DNA from: RUG191 sp045642225
Lineage (GTDB): Bacteria; Bacillota; Clostridia; Lachnospirales; Lachnospiraceae
Length of the DNA stretch: 64,000 nucleotides
Reading direction: 5' to 3'
NCBI GenBank assembly: GCA_045642225.1
Contig: JAZUIN010000016.1
Coordinates: forward strand, 51,283 to 115,282
Part shown: positions 53,291 through 61,730 of the stretch, piece after piece
Layout of the letters: each line of letters starts with the position of its first letter
Numbering within the stretch: position 1 is the stretch's first letter
Notes under the pieces: generated by a model
The model's input: only the letters and a program-made list of their open reading frames with translations
Databases searched by the model: none
What the model was told of the DNA's origin: nothing
Position numbers and translations under genes: made by a program

Positions 53291-53679
53291 TTCATAAATA
53301 TGTGTCCAGGATTCTGGGTACATATCAAGTTGCTACAAACATAAGGTGGTTTATCTAATAAATCACACTGAAAGGAATCATAATTATCGCATATGGAAAT
53401 ACACGAAATTCCTTCAGGACATCGCTTACATCTAGCGCCGTAGCAACCATGAATGCCCTTATCAGAGCATAGGGTATTGCGTTGACAACTGTGTTTATTT
53501 GTGCAGTCATTTTCACCCATAATGGGTATTCTGCTTGTGAAGCAACGATAGTGTAATACTTCACGTGCGATGGTGGAAGCAGACCTATCGAGGTTTCTTC
53601 CAATAGCAGCGAATGTATAATCTTGATGTATCATTCGCTCGATAATATAACGTTCAGGTAAGGATAATTGTTTTGCCAT
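53287..53679 (-). pseudogene. IS30-like transposase, N-terminal fragment
   Basis: The frame on the minus strand starts at ATG 53679 with AAGGAG upstream. It reads LSLPERYIIERMIHQDYTFA and AIGRNLDRSASTIAREVL, the helix-turn-helix of IS30-type transposases, then a cysteine-rich part (CSDKGIHGCYGARCKRCPEG). After about residue 115 it runs into the IS3 right end (ICTQNPGHIFMN) and stops. The catalytic DDE domain is absent. The junction with IS3 sequence shows where one element was cut into the other. Confidence 0.8.
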
Positions 53680-53739
53680 AATAACTCCTTCCTGATCAAA
53701 CAAAGGTAACTTAAATATAAACCTTTGCAAAAGTAGTTG

Positions 53740-54176
53740 CTAGTTTGCAATTGTAGTTGTAAGCAAAAACTAGCGTTTAAAAATTCATTTAATGCATTGA
53801 AAAAAATGTCTAGCTGTACCAATAATTGGACATGCCTTCTGATATACTTACATCATCGATCCAGTACAAGGGGGTGAAATATGGGAAATGGTATAACTAA
53901 AAGCATTTTGTGTGTTAATTTGTGGAGAGAGTAAAGGAGCATAATAGTTAAAAAAACTTTGATACGATATAATACATTGTCAGAAGAAGACGATTGTTTA
54001 TAGACAGAAGACATGGAATTGCATTAATATATGAAGGTAGTTGCAGTAGCTACTATATCAATTAGTACATAGAGGTCTAGAGTTTAAATTAAGAACAACT
54101 TTTCTATAGGGATTTTTGAAGAATAAAGAATTTGTATATGGCATGTAGCGCTAATAGAGTATGTAAGACAATAAAA
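53740..54176. other. Gene-poor region before the CRISPR locus
   Basis: I see no convincing gene here. A 17-codon frame MGNGITKSILCVNLWRE at 53881-53934 has a strong AGGGGGTGA ahead of it, and a further AAAGGAG follows, but nothing after it stays open. It may be scar tissue from mobile elements. Confidence 0.4.
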
Positions 54177-54207
54177 AACAAGTGAAACAATAATTGTTTT
54201 ACTTGTT
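54177..54207 (-). terminator. Symmetrical stem downstream of tracrRNA
   Basis: AACAAGTGAAACAAT pairs with ATTGTTTTACTTGTT (one mismatch). Read on the minus strand it is followed by TTTTTT, so it could back up the tracrRNA terminator. Confidence 0.6.
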
Positions 54208-54210
54208 CTA

Positions 54211-54282
54211 AAAATCCGCACCATGCGGTTCTGTTGACAGACGATAACGGATAAACCTTATTTGCACTCGCCTTGTTAATTC
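54211..54282 (-). ncRNA. tracrRNA (type II-A), antisense to the cas operon
   Basis: On the minus strand the predicted RNA begins at about 54282 with GAAUUAACAAGGC, which is complementary to the repeat segment GCCUUGUUAAUUC. The bulge GAGU(G), the lower stem CAAAU pairing with GUUUG, and the nexus-type UAAGGUUUAUCCG follow. A terminator hairpin CCGCAUGGUGCGG with UUUUU ends it at about 54211. The bulge opposite GA and AAGG just after the duplex match the tracrRNA layout of Cas9 systems. At about 72 nt it is short. Position upstream of cas9, on the opposite strand, is the usual II-A arrangement. Confidence 0.9.
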
Positions 54283-54288
54283 TTTTTA

Positions 54289-54317
54289 AATATATAATAA
54301 TAAATTAATTATGTCAA
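54289..54317 (-). promoter_or_regulatory. tracrRNA promoter
   Basis: On the minus strand, consensus TTGACA (54317-54312) and TATATT (54294-54289) are 17 bases apart. Initiation about 7 bases later falls at 54282, right at the first base of the anti-repeat. Confidence 0.8.
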
Positions 54318-54337
54318 TATGAAATAGGAGAATTGTT

Positions 54338-57300
54338 ATGGAAAAACAAAAATATTATGTGGGACTAGATATGGGAACAAGCTCGGTGGGATGGGCTGTT
54401 ACTGATACTAACTATAAGTTAATAAGAAAAAAAGGAAAAGATTTTTGGGGTGTTAGAGAATTTGATGAAGCAAAAACATCTGTTGATAGAAGAAGTAAGA
54501 GAATAGCTAGACGAAGAAGACAACGAGAACAAGTTAGAATTGGATATTTAAAAAAATATTTTGAAGAAGCTGTTTTAAGAGAAGATCCATTATTTTATGT
54601 TAGGTTAGATAATAGTAAATATTATTTTGAAGATAAAGATGAATCATTGAAAACAAATGCTGGTGTATTTGCGGACGAAAATTATACAGATAAAAAGTAT
54701 TTTGAGGAATATCCAACTATTTTTCATTTGAGAATGGCTTTAATAAATGATGAAGTTGAAAGGGATGAAAAATATGCTAGATTAGTTTATCTTGCTATTC
54801 TTAATATGTTTAAGCATAGAGGTCATTTTCTAGATCAAAATTTATCAGATGATGCAGGAAGTGAATCTTTTGAACTTATTTACGCTAGTTTGGTAGATGT
54901 GGTATCAGAACTATTTGATATGAGTATTCCATTTAAAGCGTTAGAGGTGGAAAAGATTCTTGCTGATAAAACGATATCTAGAACTGTAAAAAAAGAAAGA
55001 ATAATAGAAGAGTTATCAAGTGGAAAAGCCAGCAATGAATTAAAACAGATAGTTGGCGGTATGTGTGGTCTTACAATTAATTTTAAGACACTTTTTGGAT
55101 TAGAAGATGAAGAGAAAATATCTTGTAAGTTTTCTGATGTAAACTATGATGAAAAAGTTGATGAGTTGGCAGAAAAACTTGGAGAAGATAAGTTTGAGTT
55201 GGTTTCTATTATGAAACAAATTTATGACGCAGGAACGTTGTCAAGTATATTAAAAGGAAATCAATATTTGTCTGAAGCCAGGGTGAGTGATTATGAAAAA
55301 CATAAAGCAGATTTAGCATTGTTGAAATCGGTATATAGGGATTGTAAATCTCTAGATGAATATGATGCTATGTTTAGGTTGGAAGGAAAAGCAAATTATT
55401 CAGCATATGTGAACTCTGTGAACTCTAGTAAGTATAATGAAGATAATACTCCGATGAGACGTAGTATGAGTAATCGCTCTAGAGATGATTTTTATGCAGA
55501 GGTTAAAAAACAATTAAAGGGTATAGAAGATGAAAGAGTAGAGAAGATATTATTAGACATTGAAACTGAAACGTTTATGCCAAAACAGCTTACATCAATG
55601 AATGGAGTAATTCCTAATCAAGTGCACAAAAGAGAAATGGTTGCTATTTTAAATCAGGCTAGTCAAACATTAGATTTTTTAAATGATGTTGATGAGTCGG
55701 GATTGGCTGTAAAGGATAGGATTGTAAAATTATTTGAGTTTCAAATTCCATATTATATAGGACCGGTTTCATTAAACAGCGCGAAACATAAAGGTAATGG
55801 ATGGGTAGTAAGAAAAGAAGATGGAGAAGTATTACCTTGGAACTTTGAACAAAAAATTGATATAGAGAAAACACAAGAAGCATTTATTGAGAGGCTTATT
55901 AGGGATTGTACATATATTTCAGGAGAAAAAGTACTTCCTAAAAATTCATTGCTATACGAAGAGTTTAAAGTTTTGAATGAAATAAATAATCTTAAGATTC
56001 GTGGCGATAAAATTACAGTTGAACAAAAGCAAGATATTTTTAATGATTTATATAAAACAACTAATAAGGTCACAAAGAAGAAACTTGTTACATATATGAT
56101 AGGGCGTAGTTGGATAGAAGATGATAATGAATTGTCTGGAATAGATATTAGTTTAAACAATCAATTGTCTTCATACCATAAAATGAAATCAATATTTCAT
56201 GAGAAAATTGAAGAAGACAAGTATAAAGAAGTTGCAGAAAGAATTATTAAACTTGCTTGTATATATGGTGATTCAAAGAAAACTTTGAAAAAAATTCTTG
56301 CAGATGATTTCGGAGATATTTTGTCTGAAAATGATATTAAAAAATTAGCAGGAATGAAATTTAAAGATTGGGGACGATTATCTAGAGAATTTCTTGAATT
56401 ACAAGGATGTATAACAGAGACAGGTGAAATATGTTCATTAATATCTGCTATGAGAAATACTAATTCTAATTTAATGGAAATAATAAATGATACTGAACGT
56501 TATACATTTAAAAAAGCATTAGAAGAAAAAGCAGTGAATCTTAACAAAACGCTTTCAGATATTCATATTGAAGATTTGGATGAATTGTATTTCTCAGCGC
56601 CAGTAAAACGAATGGTTTGGCAAACGTTGTTGTTATTAAAGGAAATACAAAAAGTTATGGGTTGTGCTCCTGATCGTATCTTTATAGAAATGACTAGAAA
56701 TGAAGGCGATAAAGTTAGGACAACATCACGAGAAAAAGAACTTAAGGAATTATATAAAAACGTTAGGGATTTAGATCGAGAATGGGAAAAAGAAATTGAG
56801 GCGTTTGCGAATGATGGTGCGCTAAGACAGAAAAAGCTTTATCTATATTATAAGCAAATGGGATGTTGTATGTATACTGGTAATCCAATTGATCTAGATG
56901 AGCTTTTCACAACAAAATATGATATTGACCATATCTATCCTAGACATTTTGTTAAAGACGACAATATTAATAATAATCTTGTTCTTGTAAATAAAACAGA
57001 AAATGCTAGAAAGTCTGACTCGTATCCCGTTGAAGTAAATAATGAGAAAGCAAAGCAATTATGGAATAGGTTACATGCAGCAAAGTTTATTTCAGATGAG
57101 AAGTATCACAGATTAACTAGAAAAACTCCATTTTCTGATGAAGAAAAAGCTGGATTTATTGCAAGACAACTTGTTGAGACGTCTCAGGGAACAAAGGGAG
57201 TTGCGGATTTATTAAAAATGGTTATGCCAGAAAATACAACAATTGTATATGCAAAGGCAGGGAATGTCTCTGATTTTAGACGTGATAATGACTATTTAAA

Positions 57301-58444
57301 ATCAAGATTAATAAATGATATGCATCATGCTAAGGATGCGTATCTAAATATAGTTGTGGGTAATGTATATTATACAAAGTTTACACAAAGTCCTATTAAT
57401 TATATAAAGAAAGATATGAGGAAGAATGAAAAAGAAGCATATCACTTGTGTAAAATGTTTAGATGGGATGTTGAAAGAAATGGATATGTAGCATGGAAAG
57501 CAGGAAAGCTTGGAGATGAAGGTGCAAGCATTAATATCGTTGATGATGTAATGAGAAAGAATACTCCACTTTTAACTAGATTAACTTTTGAGGCTAAGGG
57601 GGCATTTACAAATGAAACTCTATATTCTGCAAAAAAATCAAAAGAGGTAGGTTATATTCCATTTAAAACTTCAGATAATAAAATGTCTGATGTGAAAAAA
57701 TATGGTGGTTTTACAAATGTTTCAGGAGCATACTTCTTCTTGGTTGAACATACAGTGAAAAATAAGCGTGTTAGAACGTTAGAAATGATTCCTAAGTATT
57801 TGAAAAATAATTTAGAAAAAAGTGAAGACGCATTGAAACAGTATTGTATATATGATTTACAATTAGAAAGTCCCCTTATATGCGTTAAAGAGATAAAAAT
57901 GCAGTCTCTTGTTGAAATAAATGGATACAGAGTGAGAATTTCTGGAAGAACAGGAAAACAGATTATATTGAGGAACGAGACACAACTCAAATTAGATAAT
58001 AAGTGGAATAACTACATTCATTATATTGAAAAGTATCTTGAAAGGGGAGAAATGCCAAAAGGAAAGATTAAGAATGAAGAAGGCGATTATGTGTTGGTTA
58101 ATTTGTTGAAAAAAGAGAAGAACATTGAATTATACAAAGAACTTATTCATAAACACACGCATGGTTCGATTTCGAAAAAAATAAATGGCATAGGTGAAAA
58201 ACTTAATAATAGTATGAATGATTTTGAATTGTTGAGTGTAACTGATCAGTGTAAATTGTTGAAAGAAATAATAGGATTAACATCAGTTGGGCCTACCTCA
58301 GGAGATCTTTCGCTTATAGGAGGTGCTTCAAAAACAGGCGTAATGTTATTTAGCAAGAAGATTACAGAAGCAGTGCAGTTTGAACTGATACATCAATCTG
58401 TAACAGGATTATATGAAACAAAGGTGGATCTTTTAAAAGTATGA
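54338..58444 (+). CDS. cas9: CRISPR-associated endonuclease Cas9 (type II-A)
   Basis: The 1368-residue protein equals SpyCas9 in length. RuvC-I is YYVGLDMGTSSVGWAV (D11); the arginine-rich bridge helix is RRSKRIARRRRQREQVRI; RuvC-II has E784 in RIFIEMTRNEG; the HNH nuclease has D864-H865 in YDIDHIYPRHF with NNNLVLVNKTENARKSDS after it; RuvC-III is HHAKDAYLN (H996-H997, D1000). All catalytic residues are present, so it should cut both strands under crRNA-tracrRNA guidance. At the C-terminus, alignment to ELIHQSVTGLYETKVDL puts M and F where SpyCas9 has its two PAM-reading arginines, so the PAM is probably not NGG. AGGAG precedes ATG. Confidence 0.97.
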   Translation: MEKQKYYVGLDMGTSSVGWAVTDTNYKLIRKKGKDFWGVREFDEAKTSVDRRSKRIARRRRQREQVRIGYLKKYFEEAVLREDPLFYVRLDNSKYYFEDKDESLKTNAGVFADENYTDKKYFEEYPTIFHLRMALINDEVERDEKYARLVYLAILNMFKHRGHFLDQNLSDDAGSESFELIYASLVDVVSELFDMSIPFKALEVEKILADKTISRTVKKERIIEELSSGKASNELKQIVGGMCGLTINFKTLFGLEDEEKISCKFSDVNYDEKVDELAEKLGEDKFELVSIMKQIYDAGTLSSILKGNQYLSEARVSDYEKHKADLALLKSVYRDCKSLDEYDAMFRLEGKANYSAYVNSVNSSKYNEDNTPMRRSMSNRSRDDFYAEVKKQLKGIEDERVEKILLDIETETFMPKQLTSMNGVIPNQVHKREMVAILNQASQTLDFLNDVDESGLAVKDRIVKLFEFQIPYYIGPVSLNSAKHKGNGWVVRKEDGEVLPWNFEQKIDIEKTQEAFIERLIRDCTYISGEKVLPKNSLLYEEFKVLNEINNLKIRGDKITVEQKQDIFNDLYKTTNKVTKKKLVTYMIGRSWIEDDNELSGIDISLNNQLSSYHKMKSIFHEKIEEDKYKEVAERIIKLACIYGDSKKTLKKILADDFGDILSENDIKKLAGMKFKDWGRLSREFLELQGCITETGEICSLISAMRNTNSNLMEIINDTERYTFKKALEEKAVNLNKTLSDIHIEDLDELYFSAPVKRMVWQTLLLLKEIQKVMGCAPDRIFIEMTRNEGDKVRTTSREKELKELYKNVRDLDREWEKEIEAFANDGALRQKKLYLYYKQMGCCMYTGNPIDLDELFTTKYDIDHIYPRHFVKDDNINNNLVLVNKTENARKSDSYPVEVNNEKAKQLWNRLHAAKFISDEKYHRLTRKTPFSDEEKAGFIARQLVETSQGTKGVADLLKMVMPENTTIVYAKAGNVSDFRRDNDYLKSRLINDMHHAKDAYLNIVVGNVYYTKFTQSPINYIKKDMRKNEKEAYHLCKMFRWDVERNGYVAWKAGKLGDEGASINIVDDVMRKNTPLLTRLTFEAKGAFTNETLYSAKKSKEVGYIPFKTSDNKMSDVKKYGGFTNVSGAYFFLVEHTVKNKRVRTLEMIPKYLKNNLEKSEDALKQYCIYDLQLESPLICVKEIKMQSLVEINGYRVRISGRTGKQIILRNETQLKLDNKWNNYIHYIEKYLERGEMPKGKIKNEEGDYVLVNLLKKEKNIELYKELIHKHTHGSISKKINGIGEKLNNSMNDFELLSVTDQCKLLKEIIGLTSVGPTSGDLSLIGGASKTGVMLFSKKITEAVQFELIHQSVTGLYETKVDLLKV

Positions 58445-59313
58445 GCTGGAGAACGGTAGTTATATCTAATAATGCAAAGCTTGATTATCAAATGGGGTAT
58501 ATGGTTGTTCGACAGGAAAAGATTACAAAGATTGCAATTGGTGAAATTCATACTGTAATGATTGAATCAACAGCTGTGTCAATTACTGCAGCTTTATTAG
58601 CAGAGTTAACAAAGAAGAAGGTAAAAGTTATTTTCTGTGATGAAAAGCGAAATCCTTCTTCTGAGTTGATTTCTTACTATGGGGCACATGATACAAGCGC
58701 GAAAATAAGAAATCAAATAAAGTGGTCAGAAGATGCAAAGAAATCTTTGTGGACAGAGATTGTTCACGAAAAGATAAAAAAACAAGCAGAACACCTTGAA
58801 TATTGGAATAAAGAAGAATCGAATATGCTTTATTGTTATTGTAATGAAATAGCATATGGAGATTCGACAAATAGAGAGGGACATGCTGCTAAAGTTTATT
58901 TTAATGCTTTGTTTGGCAAGGATTTTTCTAGGACACAAGATAATTCTATAAATGCTGCATTAAATTATGGTTATGGATTGTTGTTATCAACGGTAAACCG
59001 AGAGATTGTGCTTAATGGATATATAACACAACTTGGTGTGTTTCATGATAATATGTTTAATCAATTTAATTTGGGATCTGATCTTATGGAGCCGTTTCGT
59101 CCTTTGGTTGATTATTTTGTAATGTGTTTAAAACCGGTAAAGTTTGATGTAGAAGAAAAACGATACATGATAAGATTGTTGCAAGAAGAAGTCGGGATTA
59201 ATGGTAAACGAGAAATATTTACTAATGCTATTAAGATATATGTTCGCAGTACTTTTGATGCTTTAAATGATGATGATATTTCGTTGATAAAATTTTATAG
59301 TTATGAATTATAG
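58441..59313 (+). CDS. cas1: CRISPR-associated integrase Cas1 (type II)
   Basis: The 290-residue protein begins SWRTVVISNNAKLDYQMGYMVVR, typical of type II Cas1, and carries HTVMIESTAVSITAALLAEL. The metal-binding regions are GHAAKVYFNALFGKDF (Glu in REGHAAK), a His in QLGVFHDNMFNQFNLG, and the following SDLMEPFRPLVDYFV (Glu). It inserts new spacers at the leader end together with Cas2, Csn2 and Cas9. It overlaps cas9 at ATGA (4 bp) and cas2 by 11 bp. Confidence 0.97.
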   Translation: MSWRTVVISNNAKLDYQMGYMVVRQEKITKIAIGEIHTVMIESTAVSITAALLAELTKKKVKVIFCDEKRNPSSELISYYGAHDTSAKIRNQIKWSEDAKKSLWTEIVHEKIKKQAEHLEYWNKEESNMLYCYCNEIAYGDSTNREGHAAKVYFNALFGKDFSRTQDNSINAALNYGYGLLLSTVNREIVLNGYITQLGVFHDNMFNQFNLGSDLMEPFRPLVDYFVMCLKPVKFDVEEKRYMIRLLQEEVGINGKREIFTNAIKIYVRSTFDALNDDDISLIKFYSYEL

Positions 59314-59623
59314 ATTTATGAGAGTTCTTGTATTTTTTGATTTGCCTACAATTACGGCGAGCGATAAAAAAGCATATAGAAATTTTAGAAAGAACATTAT
59401 TAAGTCAGGTTTTTTTATGATGCAGGAATCTGTATATTGCAAACTAGTACCTAATTCAACAATAGCTGATTCGGTAATAGATAATCTTTGTAAAAATAAA
59501 CCGCCTAAAGGACTTGTTCAAGCGATAAAAATTACAGAGAATCAATATAATAAAATGAGGTATGTTGTTGGAGAGAAAAGAGGTGATGTAGAGGATTCGG
59601 ATGAAAGGATAGTGATATTATGA
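59303..59623 (+). CDS. cas2: CRISPR-associated protein Cas2
   Basis: A 106-residue protein with the ferredoxin-like fold opening MRVLVFFDLPTITASDKKAYR (Asp at the metal site), then FRKNIIKSGFFMMQESVYCKLV. It forms the structural core of the Cas1-Cas2 spacer integration complex. It overlaps cas1 by 11 bp and csn2 by 4 bp. The slightly long C-terminal EDSDERIVIL is usual for type II-A. Confidence 0.97.
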   Translation: MNYRFMRVLVFFDLPTITASDKKAYRNFRKNIIKSGFFMMQESVYCKLVPNSTIADSVIDNLCKNKPPKGLVQAIKITENQYNKMRYVVGEKRGDVEDSDERIVIL

Positions 59624-60291
59624 AAATGTATATAGATAATCTGGGAATAGAAAAAGTGCTTTTTGCTGACAAAGTAAATTCGTTAGTATTAGAAAATAAA
59701 CAGAGGTTCAGAGATGTTCTTAATTCAGTATGGAAACAATCTAAAGGCTTAGATGGTGATGTGACATTTATTGAAGAAGGTAAGGTGTTAAGCTTTTCTA
59801 AAATTACATCATGTATATTTAATCCGTATGTAATTGATTATAATAATAAAAAAATACTTAATGTTGTTTATAAACGATTGAATGCAATATCAGAAATAGA
59901 ATTGATAGAAGAATTATCGAGAGTCAATTCGAATATCGTATGTTTTTTAGAAACATTAGTATCAAAAGATGATTTGAATTATACATTTGATTTGGAAGCA
60001 GATGTATCAGGTATACTAAAACTCTATGATGTAAAATTGTTTTATGAAGAAGAAACCTTATTGGAAAGAATTATAGTTTATATGAAACTTTTAAATAAAG
60101 TGTGTAATATAAGAGTATTTATATTTTTAAATCTTGAACAATTTTTTTCTGTAGATGAGTTGCAGTATATATTAGAAACGTCAAAATACATTGGCTGTTT
60201 TGTAATTGATATAAAGGCTGTAGATGCAGAGGTTGAATTTGTCTCTGGAAGTACTATAATTGATAATGAGTTGTGTACAATAAACTTATAA
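59620..60291 (+). CDS. csn2: CRISPR adaptation protein Csn2
   Basis: The 223-residue protein fits Csn2, the signature of subtype II-A. Csn2 forms a tetrameric DNA-end-binding ring needed for spacer uptake. Visible are the tail-like segments LISVNSNIVCFLETLVSK-type and NIRVFIFLNLEQFFSVDELQYI, the usual C-terminal ATPase-like relic. It overlaps cas2 at ATGA. It stops 60 bp before the first repeat, so leader and csn2 end almost touch. Confidence 0.9.
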   Translation: MKMYIDNLGIEKVLFADKVNSLVLENKQRFRDVLNSVWKQSKGLDGDVTFIEEGKVLSFSKITSCIFNPYVIDYNNKKILNVVYKRLNAISEIELIEELSRVNSNIVCFLETLVSKDDLNYTFDLEADVSGILKLYDVKLFYEEETLLERIIVYMKLLNKVCNIRVFIFLNLEQFFSVDELQYILETSKYIGCFVIDIKAVDAEVEFVSGSTIIDNELCTINL

Positions 60292-60351
60292 AAGAATTAA
60301 ATCGCATTGCAAAGCGGTATAAGGTTCGGTGATAATCTCATAGGATTTGAG
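60292..60351 (+). promoter_or_regulatory. CRISPR leader
   Basis: Only 60 bp lie between csn2 and the first repeat. The last seven bases (60345-60351) are ATTTGAG, the same as the leader-anchoring sequence known from streptococcal II-A systems, placed directly against the repeat. This marks the end where new spacers enter. Confidence 0.8.
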
Positions 60352-61176
60352 GTTTGAGAGCCTTGTTAATTCGTATAGGTGTAAAACCAACATCAGCTTT
60401 AGAATCAGAGATATGCTGTTTGAGAGCCTTGTTAATTCGTATAGGTGTAAAACTATCACTTTTAACATACGTGCTCGTCGATTGTTTGAGAGCCTTGTTA
60501 ATTCGTATAGGTGTAAAACAAAAGCCTTAACAATAGCACGTACAATAGGTTTGAGAGCCTTGTTAATTCGTATAGGTGTAAAACCGTACTGATTCCGTTG
60601 TTGTCAGAGTCGATGTTTGAGAGCCTTGTTAATTCGTATAGGTGTAAAACACATTCAAAGATTGCGCACCCTGATGTGGCGTTTGAGAGCCTTGTTAATT
60701 CGTATAGGTGTAAAACGTACTGATTCCGTTGTTGTCAGAGTTGATGTTTGAGAACCTTGTTAATTCGTATAGGTGTAAAACTTTAGAGAAGAAAGAGGCT
60801 TTGTTGTCTGCGTTTGAGAGCCTTGTTAATTCGTATAGGTGTAAAACAACAATGAACAACCTGTCAAACCAATTATTGTTTGAGAGCCTTGTTAATTCGT
60901 ATAGGTGTAAAACCTAACACATTGCCATATCAAATCAATATCGTTTGAGAGCCTTGTTAATTCGTATAGGTGTAAAACGTTCCAAGTGTCCTCGTTGTAC
61001 TTATTCTGGTTTGAGAGCCTTGTTAATTCGTATAGGTGTAAAACAGCTGAAAAAAGACTGCTGCAGCTTGAGGAGTTTGAGAGCCTTGTTAATTCGTATA
61101 GGTGTAAAACTTTTACTCCACGTAGCTATATACCCAAATGGTTTGAGAGCCTTGTTAATTCGGATAGGTGTAAAAC
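60352..61176 (+). CRISPR. Type II-A CRISPR array, 13 repeats and 12 spacers
   Basis: The 36-bp repeat begins GTTTGAGAGCC and ends GTGTAAAAC. Repeats start at 60352, 60418, 60484, 60549, 60615, 60681, 60746, 60812, 60878, 60943, 61009, 61075 and 61141. Spacers are 29 or 30 bp. Eleven repeats are identical. The seventh has an A for G at its ninth base (GAGAACC), and the last has a T-to-G change (CGGATAGG), as terminal repeats often do. Transcription should run rightwards, away from csn2. Spacers 4 (60585-60614) and 6 (60717-60745) are near-identical. Confidence 0.98.
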
Positions 61177-61294
61177 TGAATTTCATGGAAAATTGTATTC
61201 GCTTAAGTTTAGTATAGATGACGAAGAAATTGGGAAAGAACCGAGATATGGATACGTGAGATTATCATATAGTGAAATAATAAAAGAGGAATTA

Positions 61295-61477
61295 ATGAGC
61301 GCAATAAGTGAAACAGGAAGAAAACAAAAAATTAAAACAGAAGAATTATTAAATATCATGCTAAAAGATACATCATTTAAAGTTTTTTGTAATAATATTA
61401 AGAATTCTGCAAATCCCTATAGTACTGAGGGAGTTTTTGCCTTTTTGTTGACGAACAAAATATTGAGAAGGCAATAA
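61295..61477 (+). CDS. Small ORF or gene remnant after the CRISPR array
   Basis: The frame is open from the end of the array, and the best start is ATG 61295 behind AAAGAGGA, giving 60 residues (SAISETGRKQKIKTEELLNI then FKVFCNNIKNSANPYSTEGV). The same frame continues upstream to the last repeat (SIDDEEIGKEPRYGYVRLSY) without a start. It may be the C-terminal part of a gene cut by the CRISPR locus. No family is recognised. Confidence 0.35.
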   Translation: MSAISETGRKQKIKTEELLNIMLKDTSFKVFCNNIKNSANPYSTEGVFAFLLTNKILRRQ

Positions 61478-61532
61478 GTTATTTGCTTGTGGTTTAATTA
61501 CTCTAACAAATGCTAATAGTAAGGAGCTCAAA

Positions 61533-61709
61533 ATGGAAACATGGTACTACGAAGTAGTCAGCATAGATGGTGATTACGCAAATTTAAAGAGAACAGATAT
61601 TGAATCAGACGATTTAAAGCTAGTTGCACGAGCTTTGCTTCCAGCAGATATTATGACTGGCAGCAAGTTAAAGTATGAATTGATGCAATATGAGATAATA
61701 AATGAGTAG
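61533..61709 (+). CDS. Small conserved-looking protein (58 aa)
   Basis: ATG 61533 follows a strong AAGGAG. The 58-residue frame reads METWYYEVVSIDGDYANLKR, then DIESDDLKLVARALLPADI and KLKYELMQYE, a compact beta-rich sequence with good codon usage. It is probably a real small gene. No function can be assigned. The methyltransferase gene starts 21 bp later and may be co-transcribed. Confidence 0.6.
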   Translation: METWYYEVVSIDGDYANLKRTDIESDDLKLVARALLPADIMTGSKLKYELMQYEIINE

Positions 61710-61730
61710 TATTACGAGAAGGAGGGTTCT

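Larger units (their letters stand above)
51832..53333 (+). mobile_element. IS3/IS150-type insertion sequence with damaged right end
   Basis: The left end TGTACTGACCCCCAAAAG at 51832 leads to two transposase frames. The right side retains an inner match (TTGATATGTACCC read inward from about 53333, matching TGATATGTACCC near 51862), but the outer ~30 bp carrying the terminal repeat are missing and IS30-like sequence takes their place. The element can probably not move by itself. Confidence 0.75.

Noticed and set aside
53881..53934. 17-residue peptide gene with strong ribosome binding site
   Set aside because: The binding site is good, but the peptide shows no family feature, no partner gene and lies in decayed DNA, so it is only mentioned.
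55659..57990. Long minus-strand frames opposite cas9
   Set aside because: They are products of codon bias of the cas9 frame and have no start signals or recognisable motifs.
60347..61217. Open frames running through the CRISPR array on both strands
   Set aside because: They consist of repeat units translated over and over (FESLVNSYRCKT or RALLIRIGVK) and have no function of their own.
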